DNA of 64,000 nt from Planctomycetota bacterium (lineage in GTDB: Bacteria > Planctomycetota > Phycisphaerae > Phycisphaerales > UBA1924). Under the pieces are notes generated by a model. That model had not been told where the DNA came from and searched no databases. It worked only from the letters and a program-made list of their open reading frames with translations. The translations under genes were made by a program, and so were the position numbers. The stretch covers positions 1 to 64,000 of the forward strand of contig JAEYUO010000076.1 in NCBI GenBank assembly GCA_023432465.1, written 5' to 3'. This document shows, in pieces, positions 33,941 through 44,773 of this stretch (positions are counted from its first letter, which is position 1; the number at the start of each line of letters is the position of its first letter).

Positions 33941-35034
33941 CACCGGCAGTTCCACCCGCCTCCTTGAAGGACAACTCAATCGGCGTCGGTGTGATCGGCC
34001 TTGGGTTCATGGGCCAGACGCACGTGCGGGCCTATCAGAACGCCGCGGCGGAGGGCTTTGGGTGTCGGCTGGTCGCCGTGTGCGACCCCGATGCGGATCG
34101 TCGCGCCGGGAAGGTCGCGGCAACGGGGAACATCGCCGCCTTGGCGGAACCGAAGCAGCTCTTCGATCCGCGGGTGGTGCATGGCTATGCGACGCCCGGG
34201 GAGCTGTTTGCCGATCCCGATGTGCACCTCATCAGCATCTGCACCTACACCGAGTCCCACGTCGAGCTCGCCCTCGCCGCGCTGGCCGCGGGGAAGCACG
34301 TGCTGGTGGAGAAGCCCGTCTCGCTGCGCAGCACGGAAGTACGACGGCTTGCGCAGGCGGCCAATCGGGCTCGGGACGATCGCGGCCTGCTGTGCATGCC
34401 GGCGATGTGCATGCGGTTCTGGCCGGGGTGGGACTGGCTTCGCGAGCGGGTGGTCGATGGCTCGCTGGGGCGTGTGCGGAGCGCGACGTTCACACGGATG
34501 GGGAGCGGGCCCGCGTGGGCATCAGGGTTCTATCGCGACACCGCGCGGAGCGGGGGCGCGCTGTTCGATCTGCACATCCACGACACGGACTTTGTGTACT
34601 GGTGCTTCGGCAGGCCGCGGAGTGTCTGCTCGACCGGTGACCAACTGCATGTGAGCACGCTGTACCGCTATGAGAATGCGGGCTCGCCCGTGCACGTTGT
34701 CGCCGAGGGCGCGTGGGACCTTGCCCCCGGCGCGGGCTTCCGCATGCGGTTTGTGGTGAACTTCGAGCGGGCCACGGCGGAGTTTGATCTGGCCCGCGCC
34801 CCCCTTTCGCCCGCGCTTGTACTGCACACCGCGGAGGGGACCAGCGCGGTGGAGCCGACCGTGCCTGGGATCGCGACGGGGTATGACGGGGAAGTGCGGC
34901 ACCTGCTCAGCGCGATCGCATCGGGCAGGCGCGAGCTGGGCGCAACGCTCGATGATGCCACGGCGGTCGCGACGCTGCTTGAAGCGGAGCAGGAAAGCCA
35001 GCGGACGGGCGGGGCGGTGGCGATCCGCGCATGA
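33937..35034 (+). CDS. Gfo/Idh/MocA family oxidoreductase
   Basis: The 365-residue product has an N-terminal Rossmann fold (GVGVIGLGFMGQTHVRAY, residues 12-29), the family motif EKPVSL at about residue 125, and the C-terminal beta-sheet domain with GGALFDLHIHD. Such enzymes oxidise or dehydrate sugars and cyclitols with NAD(P). It is coupled to the isomerase before it. The gene ends 2 bp before a terminator hairpin shared with the convergent pseudopilin. Confidence 0.88.
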   Translation: MTPAVPPASLKDNSIGVGVIGLGFMGQTHVRAYQNAAAEGFGCRLVAVCDPDADRRAGKVAATGNIAALAEPKQLFDPRVVHGYATPGELFADPDVHLISICTYTESHVELALAALAAGKHVLVEKPVSLRSTEVRRLAQAANRARDDRGLLCMPAMCMRFWPGWDWLRERVVDGSLGRVRSATFTRMGSGPAWASGFYRDTARSGGALFDLHIHDTDFVYWCFGRPRSVCSTGDQLHVSTLYRYENAGSPVHVVAEGAWDLAPGAGFRMRFVVNFERATAEFDLARAPLSPALVLHTAEGTSAVEPTVPGIATGYDGEVRHLLSAIASGRRELGATLDDATAVATLLEAEQESQRTGGAVAIRA

Positions 35035-35062
35035 AAAAGGCCCGGACGGATGCCCGGGCCTT
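35034..35062 (-). terminator. terminator of the pseudopilin gene
   Basis: Stem AAGGCCCGG/CCGGGCCTT (35037-35045 and 35054-35062) with an 8-nt loop runs into TTTTTC on the minus strand. It sits directly between the oxidoreductase stop and the convergent pseudopilin stop. Confidence 0.85.
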
Positions 35063-35081
35063 GCATGACCTGTCGTTCCGA

Positions 35082-36083
35082 TCACCGGTTGAGGTCGCGG
35101 CCCTTGATGCCGTCGCGCGTGCCCCAGAAGTAGGACTTGAAGGCGAAGTTGCCGTTCGCGCCGTATTCAAGGCCGTCGTCTGCCATATCGAACCAGCTCA
35201 TGGTTGCCTGGGACGGATTCCAGAATCCTGATGGGGTGAACTGCCGCGAGGTGCTGGGATCGGTGCTCTGGGAAAGCTGGTCGAGCGTGCTGATCTTGAC
35301 CGTGTCAACGCTGCCATCAACCAGTCCGACGCGAGGCGCCGCCTCGGGGTTGTTCCAGTTCGGGAAGAGCTTGACACGCCCGCCGCCCCCGGGGACCCGG
35401 CGCGTGCGCTTGGAGAAATCGAACCGCTCCCAGTTCATGACCTTTGCCCAGGGGAACGGGACGTTGTCGTAGCGGTGCCGCCGCCAGTTGAGATTGCCCG
35501 AGGTGACATTGCTGAAGAGATTGGTCCGTGTCGAGTTGGCGTAGGCCTCGGTACGGATCCAGAACGTCGGTGAGTAGAAGTAGGAGCCGTCCCAGATCAC
35601 GCTTTCCAGGTTGTACGTGCCCTGCGTGCGACGGAACCGGGCAATCACGGACTGATCGCCGGGCGCGAACTGCACGGGTGAATCGAGATCGAAGTCGCTG
35701 ATCCATGCCAGCAACAAGCTCGCCCAGTGAGCGCCGAACATCTCGCTCGCCCAGCCCGCGTTGTCGGGTCCGTTCGCAAACCACACACCGGCAGGCGTAC
35801 CCATGTTCGCGTACTGCCGAGGGATGATGTAGTTCCACTGGATCGCAGCGCCGTACAGACGAGGATTGTCCTTGTCGAACGGATTGAGGAACGAATCCTT
35901 GTTCTGCCCCGCGTAGGCCGCGATTCCGAAGTTCAACTGTCGCAGGTTTGATGCGCTGACGGCGTTCTGCGCGGCGCGGCGTGCATCACCAAGCGACGGC
36001 AGAAGGATCGCCACGAGCAGGGCAATGATGGCGATCACGACGAGCAACTCGATCAACGTGAAGCCGCTTCGCTTCTGGAACAT
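35082..36083 (-). CDS. type II secretion pseudopilin-like protein (prepilin N-methylation signal)
   Basis: The 333-residue product starts MFQKRSGFTLIELLVVIAI, a textbook prepilin peptidase site followed by the hydrophobic helix. The remainder is a long globular domain with aromatic-rich loops, and near its end PRVGLVDGSVD resembles the DG motif of planctomycete DUF1559-type pilins. Planctomycete genomes carry many such genes whose roles are unclear. GGAGAAG lies 8 nt before ATG 36083. The gene stands alone, with a strong terminator. Confidence 0.85.
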   Translation of the reverse strand: MFQKRSGFTLIELLVVIAIIALLVAILLPSLGDARRAAQNAVSASNLRQLNFGIAAYAGQNKDSFLNPFDKDNPRLYGAAIQWNYIIPRQYANMGTPAGVWFANGPDNAGWASEMFGAHWASLLLAWISDFDLDSPVQFAPGDQSVIARFRRTQGTYNLESVIWDGSYFYSPTFWIRTEAYANSTRTNLFSNVTSGNLNWRRHRYDNVPFPWAKVMNWERFDFSKRTRRVPGGGGRVKLFPNWNNPEAAPRVGLVDGSVDTVKISTLDQLSQSTDPSTSRQFTPSGFWNPSQATMSWFDMADDGLEYGANGNFAFKSYFWGTRDGIKGRDLNR

Positions 36084-36325
36084 CAGCACTTCTCCATGCT
36101 TTTGGTCCGGGCCACCCGGACACACTCAGGGATAAGGGCAAGAACTGCCCTCCCACACGCCGTGCAAAAGTATCGCCTTTGAAGGACGATCTGTCCACAA
36201 GTCTATACGAAACCAACCCATACCCGGATGCGTGCCGCTCGCGCCGGTGGCAGAGCCATGCTTGATCGTTCTTTGTTTGGGATGCCCTCGCTGCCCCGAG
36301 TCGATGCATCCGTAGAATCTCACCT

Positions 36326-36628
36326 ATGGAACGAAATCGAATCGATCTCTCTGGCGGCGCAAAGCCATCGACGGCCGGCCGGGATCCGAAGCCCCCATCC
36401 GCCGGAGACAAGAAGAAGAACGCCATCCTTCTTTCGATTGCCGCGGGAGCGTTTCTCGTCGCCGCGTACTTCATTTACGCGAACTACATCGCGACTCCCG
36501 GAGCGCCGGCGGAGGTCCAATCGCCGCAGATCGATGCGGTGTTCGAAAACGCCGCGGAGACCCCGCCTCCGCCCGAGCCCGAGGGAACGTGGGAGCAGGG
36601 CGGCGGGAAGCGTGCCTCGCCGCAATGA
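36326..36628 (+). CDS. small single-pass membrane protein, unknown
   Basis: The 100-residue product has a polar Lys-rich N-terminus, one membrane segment (ILLSIAAGAFLVAAYFIYAN, residues 34-53), and a Pro/Glu-rich outer tail. I do not recognise it. It is divergent from the pseudopilin gene across 240 bp in which no other gene is seen, and precedes elbB by 63 bp. Confidence 0.6.
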   Translation: MERNRIDLSGGAKPSTAGRDPKPPSAGDKKKNAILLSIAAGAFLVAAYFIYANYIATPGAPAEVQSPQIDAVFENAAETPPPPEPEGTWEQGGGKRASPQ

Positions 36629-36691
36629 TGCGCGACGCCAGGGGGTGTGTGAGTTGAGAACTGGCCGCGGATCGGCGAGAAGGGGTGCATC

Positions 36692-37369
36692 ATGCCCACA
36701 GCAGCGGTTGTCCTGTCGGGGTGCGGCGTCTATGACGGCACCGAGATCCACGAGGCCGTCAGTGTGCTCATCCACCTGAGCCGCCTGGGCGCCGCGTACC
36801 AGTGCTTCGCGCCCGACAAGCCCCAGATGCACGTGGTCAACCACGCCACCGGGCAGCCCGCGGCCGGCGAACGCCGCAACGTGCTCATCGAATCGGCCCG
36901 CATCGCCCGCGGCAACATCCGCCCCCTCGCCCAGCTTCACGCTTCGGGGTTCGATTGCGTGGTCTTCCCGGGCGGCTTCGGCGCGGCGAAGAACCTCTGC
37001 GACTTTGCAACCCGCGGCGCAGATATGAACGTCGATCCCGATGTGGTGCGCGTGGTCAATGAGTTCCACGCGGCGGGAAAGCCCGTGGGCATGTGCTGCA
37101 TCGCGCCGGTCATCGGCGCCAGGGTGCTCGGCACAAAGGCCGGCGGTCCGGGCGCAACCGTCACCATCGGCAACGACCATCAGACCGCGGCGGCGATCGC
37201 CTCGTGGGGCGCAAAGAACCACGTACAGCCCGTGACGGGCGCCCAGATCGACGAGGGCAACAAGCTCGTGACCGCGCCGGCATACATGTACGGCGATGCG
37301 CCGGTGCACGAGGTCTTTGAGGGCATCGGGCGGATGGTCGAGGGTGTGCTTGCCCGGGCCGCAAAGTGA
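36692..37369 (+). CDS. elbB: ElbB glyoxalase-like class I amidotransferase-fold protein
   Basis: The 225-residue product is a close match by motif to ElbB (SCRP-27A), a DJ-1/PfpI-fold protein with reported glyoxalase activity. Key features are VLSGCGVYDGTEIHEAV at the start, VVFPGGFGAAKNLCDFA and the nucleophile region GMCCIAPV (Cys at about residue 135). GYGDAP-like MYGDAPVHEVFEGI ends the domain. Length is normal. It sits between an unknown membrane protein and a helicase gene. Confidence 0.92.
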   Translation: MPTAAVVLSGCGVYDGTEIHEAVSVLIHLSRLGAAYQCFAPDKPQMHVVNHATGQPAAGERRNVLIESARIARGNIRPLAQLHASGFDCVVFPGGFGAAKNLCDFATRGADMNVDPDVVRVVNEFHAAGKPVGMCCIAPVIGARVLGTKAGGPGATVTIGNDHQTAAAIASWGAKNHVQPVTGAQIDEGNKLVTAPAYMYGDAPVHEVFEGIGRMVEGVLARAAK

Positions 37370-37422
37370 CCGCCGCGCCGCATCGAGGGTGACGCACCGT
37401 GCCGCGCCGCTACGCTTGCGGA

Positions 37423-39930
37423 ATGGACACGGAGGTCGAGTTGCACACCCCCCCACGCCACCCGCTTTCCCCCGAGGCCTCACACCCGCCGGTTGGGGAT
37501 GAGCATGACTCGGATGTGTTTGACGGCCTGACAGAGCCGCAGGCCCGGGCGGTACGGCACACCGAGGGCCCGCTGCTGATCCTCGCCGGGCCGGGGTCGG
37601 GCAAGACGCGGGTGATTACGCGACGCATCGCGCACCTGATCGGGTGCGGCATCCCGCCGTGGCAGATCCTGGCGCTCACGTTCACCAACAAGGCCGCGGC
37701 GGAGATGCGGGAGCGCGTGCTGCACATGCTCGGCGAGGGTGCGGCGGCGCGTGGCTTGACGGTGACGACGTTTCACGCGCTCTGCGCGCGGTTGCTGCGG
37801 CGATGGGCAGATGTCGCGAACCTGCCGGGCCTGAAGCCCGACTTCGCCATCTTCGATTCGGCCGACCAGCTCGCGGTGATGAAGAAGGCGATCGACGGGC
37901 TGCAACTGGCGACGAGCAACTGGCCGCCGCGGAGCGTGCTGTCGAAGATCAGCAGCGCGAAGAACGAGCTGATGGATGCGGCTGCGTTTGCGGCGCAGCA
38001 TCATGATTTCGCCGGCAAGACGGTCGCGAAGATCTTCCTCGCGTACGAGAGGGGGTTGCGGGCGGCGGGCGCGGTCGATTTCGACGACCTGCTGGTGCTG
38101 ACGGCGAAGATGCTCAAGGAGAACGCGACGGTCCGCGAGGCGTGCCGCGAGCGGTGGCAGTATCTGCTGATTGATGAGTATCAGGACACCAACCGGGCAC
38201 AGTTCACGATCGCCTCCCTCCTCGCGGGCGAAACGGCGGACGGGCGGCGGCCGAACATCTGCGTGGTCGGCGATCCGGATCAGTCCATCTACGGCTGGCG
38301 CGGCGCGGACATCAGCAACATCCTGGACTTTGAGAAGGCGTTCCCGGGGGCGGCGGTAATCGCGCTGGGCGAGAACTTCCGCTCGACGAAGCGGATCATC
38401 GGCGCGGCGGATGTAATGATCCGCAAGAACACACGGCGGAAGCACAAGACGCTGTTCACGGAGAACCCCGAGGGTGAGAAGATCGAGATCATCCACTGCC
38501 GCGATGAGCATCACGAGGCGGCGGTGGTGCTGGATTGGCTGCGGGCTCGGCGAGAGGAGGAGATCCCCGGGAAACGCGGGGCGAAGCTGACGTGGAAGGA
38601 CATGGCCGTGTTCTACCGCACCAACGCGCTGTCACGCGTGGTGGAAGATGCGCTGCGGAACGCGGGTGTGCCATATGTGGTGGCGCGGGGCACGGCGTTC
38701 TATCAGCGCGAGGAAGTGAAGAGCGCGCTGGCGTATCTGCGGGTGGTCGCGAACCCGGATGATGAAGTGTCGCTGGAGCGGATCATCAACACGCCGGCGC
38801 GAGGGATCGGGGACACATCACTGGAGAAACTGGCGACCGCCGCGGCGATGCGCGGGCAGACGCTGGTCGCCGCGCTGCGGGTCGTGGCGCAGGGTGGCTG
38901 TGCCTCGATGGGGGTCGAGCTGACATCCCGCGCCGTCAACGCGATCACCAAGTTCATCGCGATGCTGGACGACTGGCGCGATGTAGCGAAGCCCTCGCCG
39001 TTCATGGGCGCAGCGCAACAGGGTGAGTATGTCACCGGGGCGCTGGCGGAGCTCGTTGAACGCGTAGTGCGGGAATCCGGCCTTGAGGCGATGTACAAAG
39101 CCGGCAAGACCGACACCGATGAGGAGCGGCTGCAGAACCTGGCAGAACTGGTGACCTCCGCGCGGGAGTTTGAAGAGACGCATGACCCCGATGCCGACCC
39201 GATCCTGAGCGACCCGCGGGCCGCGGCCGCCCGACCCGAAGGGGCAGCGCGGCAGCACAACGTGCTGACGATGCTGCACGCGTATCTTGAGCAGGTGACG
39301 CTGGTGGCCGATGCCGACAGCGTCGATCCGGCGCAGGGCGCGGTGACGCTGATGACGCTGCACGCGGCCAAGGGGCTGGAGTTTGGCGCGGTCGCGATGG
39401 TGGGGCTGGAGGAGCGAATCCTGCCGCACGCCCGCGTCGCGGAGATGCCCGAAGAACTCGAGGAAGAACGGCGGCTCTGCTTCGTCGGCATCACGCGGGC
39501 GATGCAGCGACTCCTGCTGACCAGCGCGAAGTACCGGTCGTTCCGCGGCGTGCCGGAGCGGCAGATCTCCAGCCGATTCCTCAACGAGCTGCCGCCCGAC
39601 TTTGTGACCGAATCGGATCAGGCGGGGTATGACGAGCCGGGCTGGGACAGGCCGACGTTTGATCTGGATTCGACCCGCCGGGGGGGCGGCGGCGGATACG
39701 GCACGACGACCGGACCGCGTTCGGCGGGTTCATCCGGCGCGGGCAAGCCGCGAGTCGGCGGACGTGCGATCGCTCCCGGGGCGATGGTGCGTCACCCGCA
39801 GTTCGGGATCGGGCGAGTGGAGGGCGTGACCGGCGGCGCCGGCGCGCGAGCGCAGATCCGCTTCCGCGATGTCGGGATCAAGACCCTGGTGCTGGAGTAT
39901 GCGCGGCTGGAGCTGATCGACGAGGGGTGA
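37423..39930 (+). CDS. pcrA: UvrD/PcrA-type superfamily I DNA helicase
   Basis: The 835-residue product unwinds DNA 3'-5' in repair and replication restart. It has motif I GPGSGKTR (about residue 50), Ia TFTNKAAAEM, II DEYQDTN, III QSIYGWRGAD, IV GENFRS, V TLHAAKGLEF and VI VGITRAMQRL. The C-terminal tail has the PcrA/UvrD Tudor-like end, GAMVRHPQFGIGRVEGV, that contacts RNA polymerase in other bacteria. ATG 37423 is preferred over GTG 37399. The N-terminal 30 residues are unconserved. Confidence 0.93.
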   Translation: MDTEVELHTPPRHPLSPEASHPPVGDEHDSDVFDGLTEPQARAVRHTEGPLLILAGPGSGKTRVITRRIAHLIGCGIPPWQILALTFTNKAAAEMRERVLHMLGEGAAARGLTVTTFHALCARLLRRWADVANLPGLKPDFAIFDSADQLAVMKKAIDGLQLATSNWPPRSVLSKISSAKNELMDAAAFAAQHHDFAGKTVAKIFLAYERGLRAAGAVDFDDLLVLTAKMLKENATVREACRERWQYLLIDEYQDTNRAQFTIASLLAGETADGRRPNICVVGDPDQSIYGWRGADISNILDFEKAFPGAAVIALGENFRSTKRIIGAADVMIRKNTRRKHKTLFTENPEGEKIEIIHCRDEHHEAAVVLDWLRARREEEIPGKRGAKLTWKDMAVFYRTNALSRVVEDALRNAGVPYVVARGTAFYQREEVKSALAYLRVVANPDDEVSLERIINTPARGIGDTSLEKLATAAAMRGQTLVAALRVVAQGGCASMGVELTSRAVNAITKFIAMLDDWRDVAKPSPFMGAAQQGEYVTGALAELVERVVRESGLEAMYKAGKTDTDEERLQNLAELVTSAREFEETHDPDADPILSDPRAAAARPEGAARQHNVLTMLHAYLEQVTLVADADSVDPAQGAVTLMTLHAAKGLEFGAVAMVGLEERILPHARVAEMPEELEEERRLCFVGITRAMQRLLLTSAKYRSFRGVPERQISSRFLNELPPDFVTESDQAGYDEPGWDRPTFDLDSTRRGGGGGYGTTTGPRSAGSSGAGKPRVGGRAIAPGAMVRHPQFGIGRVEGVTGGAGARAQIRFRDVGIKTLVLEYARLELIDEG

Positions 39931-40791
39931 TCACGCCACGCGACGACGGCGAGAGAGCCCGCACAGACCCGTGAGCAGCATCGCCCCGCCCACCGCCCCG
40001 ACCCACCCCGGCGCGGCCAGCGATGCACGCGGTGCGACGACCGACGATGAGATCGGCATCGCCGGGTCCGCGACGGCCATGATCCAGTCCTTCACCGGCT
40101 CCAGACGCACGGCGTACCCGCTCTGGCCGTACGCGGCGGAGCCGAAGCCGGAGATGCTCACGGCGATCGCCGCGAGCTCAAGCTGACCATCGACACCCCA
40201 CGTGAACAGGCCTCCGCCCGAGTCGTTCACAGCGAAGCTCGCCTCGTATGGCACGGCATTGCCCGTGCCGGGCGCATCGAACCGCACCGACAGAATCGCC
40301 GACGCGTTCTGCACGACGTTCGCGCCCCAGGTCTCCTGGTGCGGACCGCCCCAGGTATAGCCCGCGTTGTTCTCCAGCGCTGCGCCCGCGGTCACACCCC
40401 ACCCGCCCACGATGCACGGATCGCCGGCGACCACGCCCTCGGCAATGCGATGCCATGTGTCGAAAGTTTCGGCAACGCGCACCATCTGCAGATCCAGCGA
40501 GGCGTGCTCGCGGATCTCCACCGCCTGGTGCCACCGGCCGTTGCACAGGAACCACCCGCCGACCGCGCCGCCCGTGTGCCGGGCGGTGATGAGCCACTGC
40601 GGACCCACAGGCACGCCCGAGGAGCCGTTCCACATCCCCACCGCCGCGCCCTGCGGCCGGGCCATGCTCTGCATTCCTTCAACCACGATCGCATTCGCAG
40701 GAGCGGCGAATGCGATCGCCGCGAGAACAGCCGCGGCGGGGGCCGCGAGTGTGCGAGCGGAGATGTGCGCGGAGAGTGTGCTGGAGGACAT
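39931..40791 (-). CDS. secreted trypsin-like serine protease with C-terminal membrane anchor
   Basis: The 286-residue product has a signal peptide (cleavage near APANA, residue 34). The catalytic triad is visible as His72 in LITARHTGG, Asp100 in SLDLQMVRV and Ser191 in VNDSGGGLF, with an oxyanion-type glycine loop. The C-terminus has a hydrophobic helix (WVGAVGGAMLLTGLCGLS) followed by RRRRVA, a layout like PEP-CTERM sorting tails but without a PEP motif. It is predicted to be an envelope-attached S1-type peptidase. It is convergent with the helicase gene with no gap. Confidence 0.75.
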   Translation of the reverse strand: MSSSTLSAHISARTLAAPAAAVLAAIAFAAPANAIVVEGMQSMARPQGAAVGMWNGSSGVPVGPQWLITARHTGGAVGGWFLCNGRWHQAVEIREHASLDLQMVRVAETFDTWHRIAEGVVAGDPCIVGGWGVTAGAALENNAGYTWGGPHQETWGANVVQNASAILSVRFDAPGTGNAVPYEASFAVNDSGGGLFTWGVDGQLELAAIAVSISGFGSAAYGQSGYAVRLEPVKDWIMAVADPAMPISSSVVAPRASLAAPGWVGAVGGAMLLTGLCGLSRRRRVA

Positions 40792-41095
40792 GGCTTCCGT
40801 CTGCTCCGGTGCCTCCCGGATATGAAGGAGGTCGGCAGGAAGCACAGCGCACGTTCGGCGCAGAAGGCCATGGCCATTTTCGGGGGTGGGGATGTGCAGG
40901 CGGAATGGCGAGTGCGGATCGCGCTGCGCCTGCGGCATCGGTAACCGGCGCGGTGCGTACGGGGCAACGCGGTGGCGAGAGCAGGTGAGCGAGGAGTTAT
41001 CGGTGGTCGCGGACGGGTGCTCGATGCCTGTGCGGGAGCTCAGCGGGCTGCGGAGGATGGCACAGCCACCTCATGGATCTGCATCTTCTCCGTGC
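40792..41095. other. intergenic region without a gene
   Basis: About 300 bp lie between the protease start and the glnS stop, both on the minus strand. It should carry the protease promoter and the glnS 3' end. No hairpin with a T-run and no coding-like ORF were recognised. Confidence 0.5.
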
Positions 41096-42886
<1,791 letters not shown>

Positions 42887-42936
42887 AGGGGCGGATTCTA
42901 CGGCTGCCTGCGCGGCCACTCACTTTGCTGCGGCGA

Positions 42937-44685
42937 TCAGCCCCCCACTGCCCGCAGGCAGGTGTCAATCCGCTTCAGGCACGAGAGCTTGCCGAGTGCG
43001 GCCATGGTTTCGCCGAGGCCGGGGCTGACGGCGGCTCCCGTGAGGGCGATGCGGAGGGGCTGGGCGATGGGGCCGGGGTTGGGCAGGGCGTGGGCCTGCG
43101 CGAAGGCATCGAGGTGCGCGGCGAGTCCGGCCGGCGTGAAGTCAAGCATCGCGTTGAGCGATTCGCGGAACTCGCGCAGCAGTGTGAGGCCGCGCCGGTC
43201 ATCTGCGAGCATGTGCTTCTCCACAGCCTTCGCATCGAAGTCCGACGCATCATCATCGCGGAACATGAAGCCGGCGGACTTCAGGCCGTCGCGGAGGGTC
43301 TTGGCCCGGGGCTTGATGGCCGCGGCGAGGATCGCGAGGCGGTCGCGCGGGATCGCGGCGAGTCGCGCATGTGAGGCGGGCTCGAACTCGGCGAGCCATG
43401 CGAGCATTCGGTCGGCCAGCATCTCATCGCTCATCGCGCCGATGTAGTCGGCGTTGAAAGAGAGCAGCTTGGCGCGGTCGAACTTGCTGTTGGTCTTGCC
43501 GATGCGGTCGATGGCGAAGTTCTGCGAGAGAAAGGCGTTGTCGAACTTTTCGAGGTCCTTGCCATCGGGCAACTTCATGCCCGGGTTCCAGCCGAGCAGC
43601 GCGAGGTAGTTGCAGATGGGCTCGGGGAGGTAGCCCGCGGCGCGGAAGTCCGCGACTTCGATCTCGGGGAGCGCGACGTTGTAAACACGCCCGATCGCTG
43701 ACGCGACCTCAAGCGCGTCGTTGTCCTTGGCGAGAAAGCCGGCGACATCCGCAGCGGCGACATTGAGGCGCTGGGCAAGGACATCGGGCGTGAGCGCGGG
43801 CTCCTGCTTGATGCGGGCCTGGATCGCGGCCCGCGCCGCCTTGGCCTTGTCGCGCTTGGACATCTTGGTGCCATCGACATTGAAGATCAGTGGCATGTGC
43901 GCATAGACGGGCGTGCGGAAGGGCTGGCCGTTATCGAGGCGCTTCAGCGCCTTCTGCATGGCGACGTGCCGCGGCGTGTTCGCAAGATGCTCCTGCGCTC
44001 GCATGACGTGCGTGACGCCCATCAGCTCATCATCGATGACGACGGCAAAGTGATACGTCGGGAAGCGGTCGGCCTTGAGAATCACAAAGTCGTCGAGCTC
44101 GCCTGCGGCGATCCGCACATCTCCCAGAACCTGATCCGGGACGATGATCTCCTCGTGCAGCGCGAGGAAGCGCACCACGTGCGGCTCGCCCCGCTGGGCC
44201 CGCTCCCACCGTGCGGCGTTGAAGACGCCGGGCTGCACATCCGCAGGCCGCTCATAGCGATACGTCTGCTTCGCGGCGACGGCGGCCTTGCGCTTCGCCT
44301 CAAGGTCCGCGGCGTTCTCAAAGGCGGGATACGCGCGACCAGCCTTCACCAGCGACTCGATGTACGCGTGGTACGTCGGCACGCGCTGGGCCTGGAAGTA
44401 CGGCCCGACCGGGCGGGCGTTCGCACCGATCACCCGCCCATCCGCGAGCGTCAGCGCGGGGCCGTCGTCCCACTCGATGCCGAGCCATGCGAGGTCTTCC
44501 AGGATGCCGCGGGCCGATTCATCGCTGCTGCGTGCCTGGTCGGTGTCTTCGATGCGGATCATGAATCGTCCGCCGTGGCGCTTGGCGTATGCCCAGCAGA
44601 AGAGCGCGGAGCGTGCACCGCCGATGTGGAGATGGCCGGTGGGCGATGGCGCGAAACGCGTAACGACGTGATCGGAGGCGGTCAT
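42937..44685 (-). CDS. gltX: glutamyl-tRNA synthetase
   Basis: GltX charges tRNA-Glu. The 582-residue product has RFAPSPTGHLHIGGARSALF at the start, FMIRIEDTDQARS, and MSKRDKAKAAR as the KMSKS loop. The C-terminal helical domain is present but long: typical bacterial GltX has 465-500 residues, and the excess is mainly after residue 300. ATG 44685 (MTASDHVVTRF) fits the family. It lies 50 bp upstream of glnS on the same strand. Confidence 0.95.
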   Translation of the reverse strand: MTASDHVVTRFAPSPTGHLHIGGARSALFCWAYAKRHGGRFMIRIEDTDQARSSDESARGILEDLAWLGIEWDDGPALTLADGRVIGANARPVGPYFQAQRVPTYHAYIESLVKAGRAYPAFENAADLEAKRKAAVAAKQTYRYERPADVQPGVFNAARWERAQRGEPHVVRFLALHEEIIVPDQVLGDVRIAAGELDDFVILKADRFPTYHFAVVIDDELMGVTHVMRAQEHLANTPRHVAMQKALKRLDNGQPFRTPVYAHMPLIFNVDGTKMSKRDKAKAARAAIQARIKQEPALTPDVLAQRLNVAAADVAGFLAKDNDALEVASAIGRVYNVALPEIEVADFRAAGYLPEPICNYLALLGWNPGMKLPDGKDLEKFDNAFLSQNFAIDRIGKTNSKFDRAKLLSFNADYIGAMSDEMLADRMLAWLAEFEPASHARLAAIPRDRLAILAAAIKPRAKTLRDGLKSAGFMFRDDDASDFDAKAVEKHMLADDRRGLTLLREFRESLNAMLDFTPAGLAAHLDAFAQAHALPNPGPIAQPLRIALTGAAVSPGLGETMAALGKLSCLKRIDTCLRAVGG

Positions 44686-44710
44686 GGGATCAGAGGGTAG
44701 GAGAGCGAAC

Positions 44711-44742
44711 GAAAAAGGCCCCGGCTCGGTGCCGGGGCCTTT
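44711..44742 (-). terminator. terminator of the TlpA-like gene
   Basis: A perfect 12-bp stem AAAGGCCCCGGC/GCCGGGGCCTTT (44714-44725 and 44731-44742) with a TCGGT loop runs into TTTTTCG on the minus strand. It lies 31 bp past the stop of the thioredoxin-like gene and upstream of gltX. Confidence 0.88.
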
Positions 44743-44773
44743 GTGCAATCGGTTGCGATATCGAGAAGCCGGG

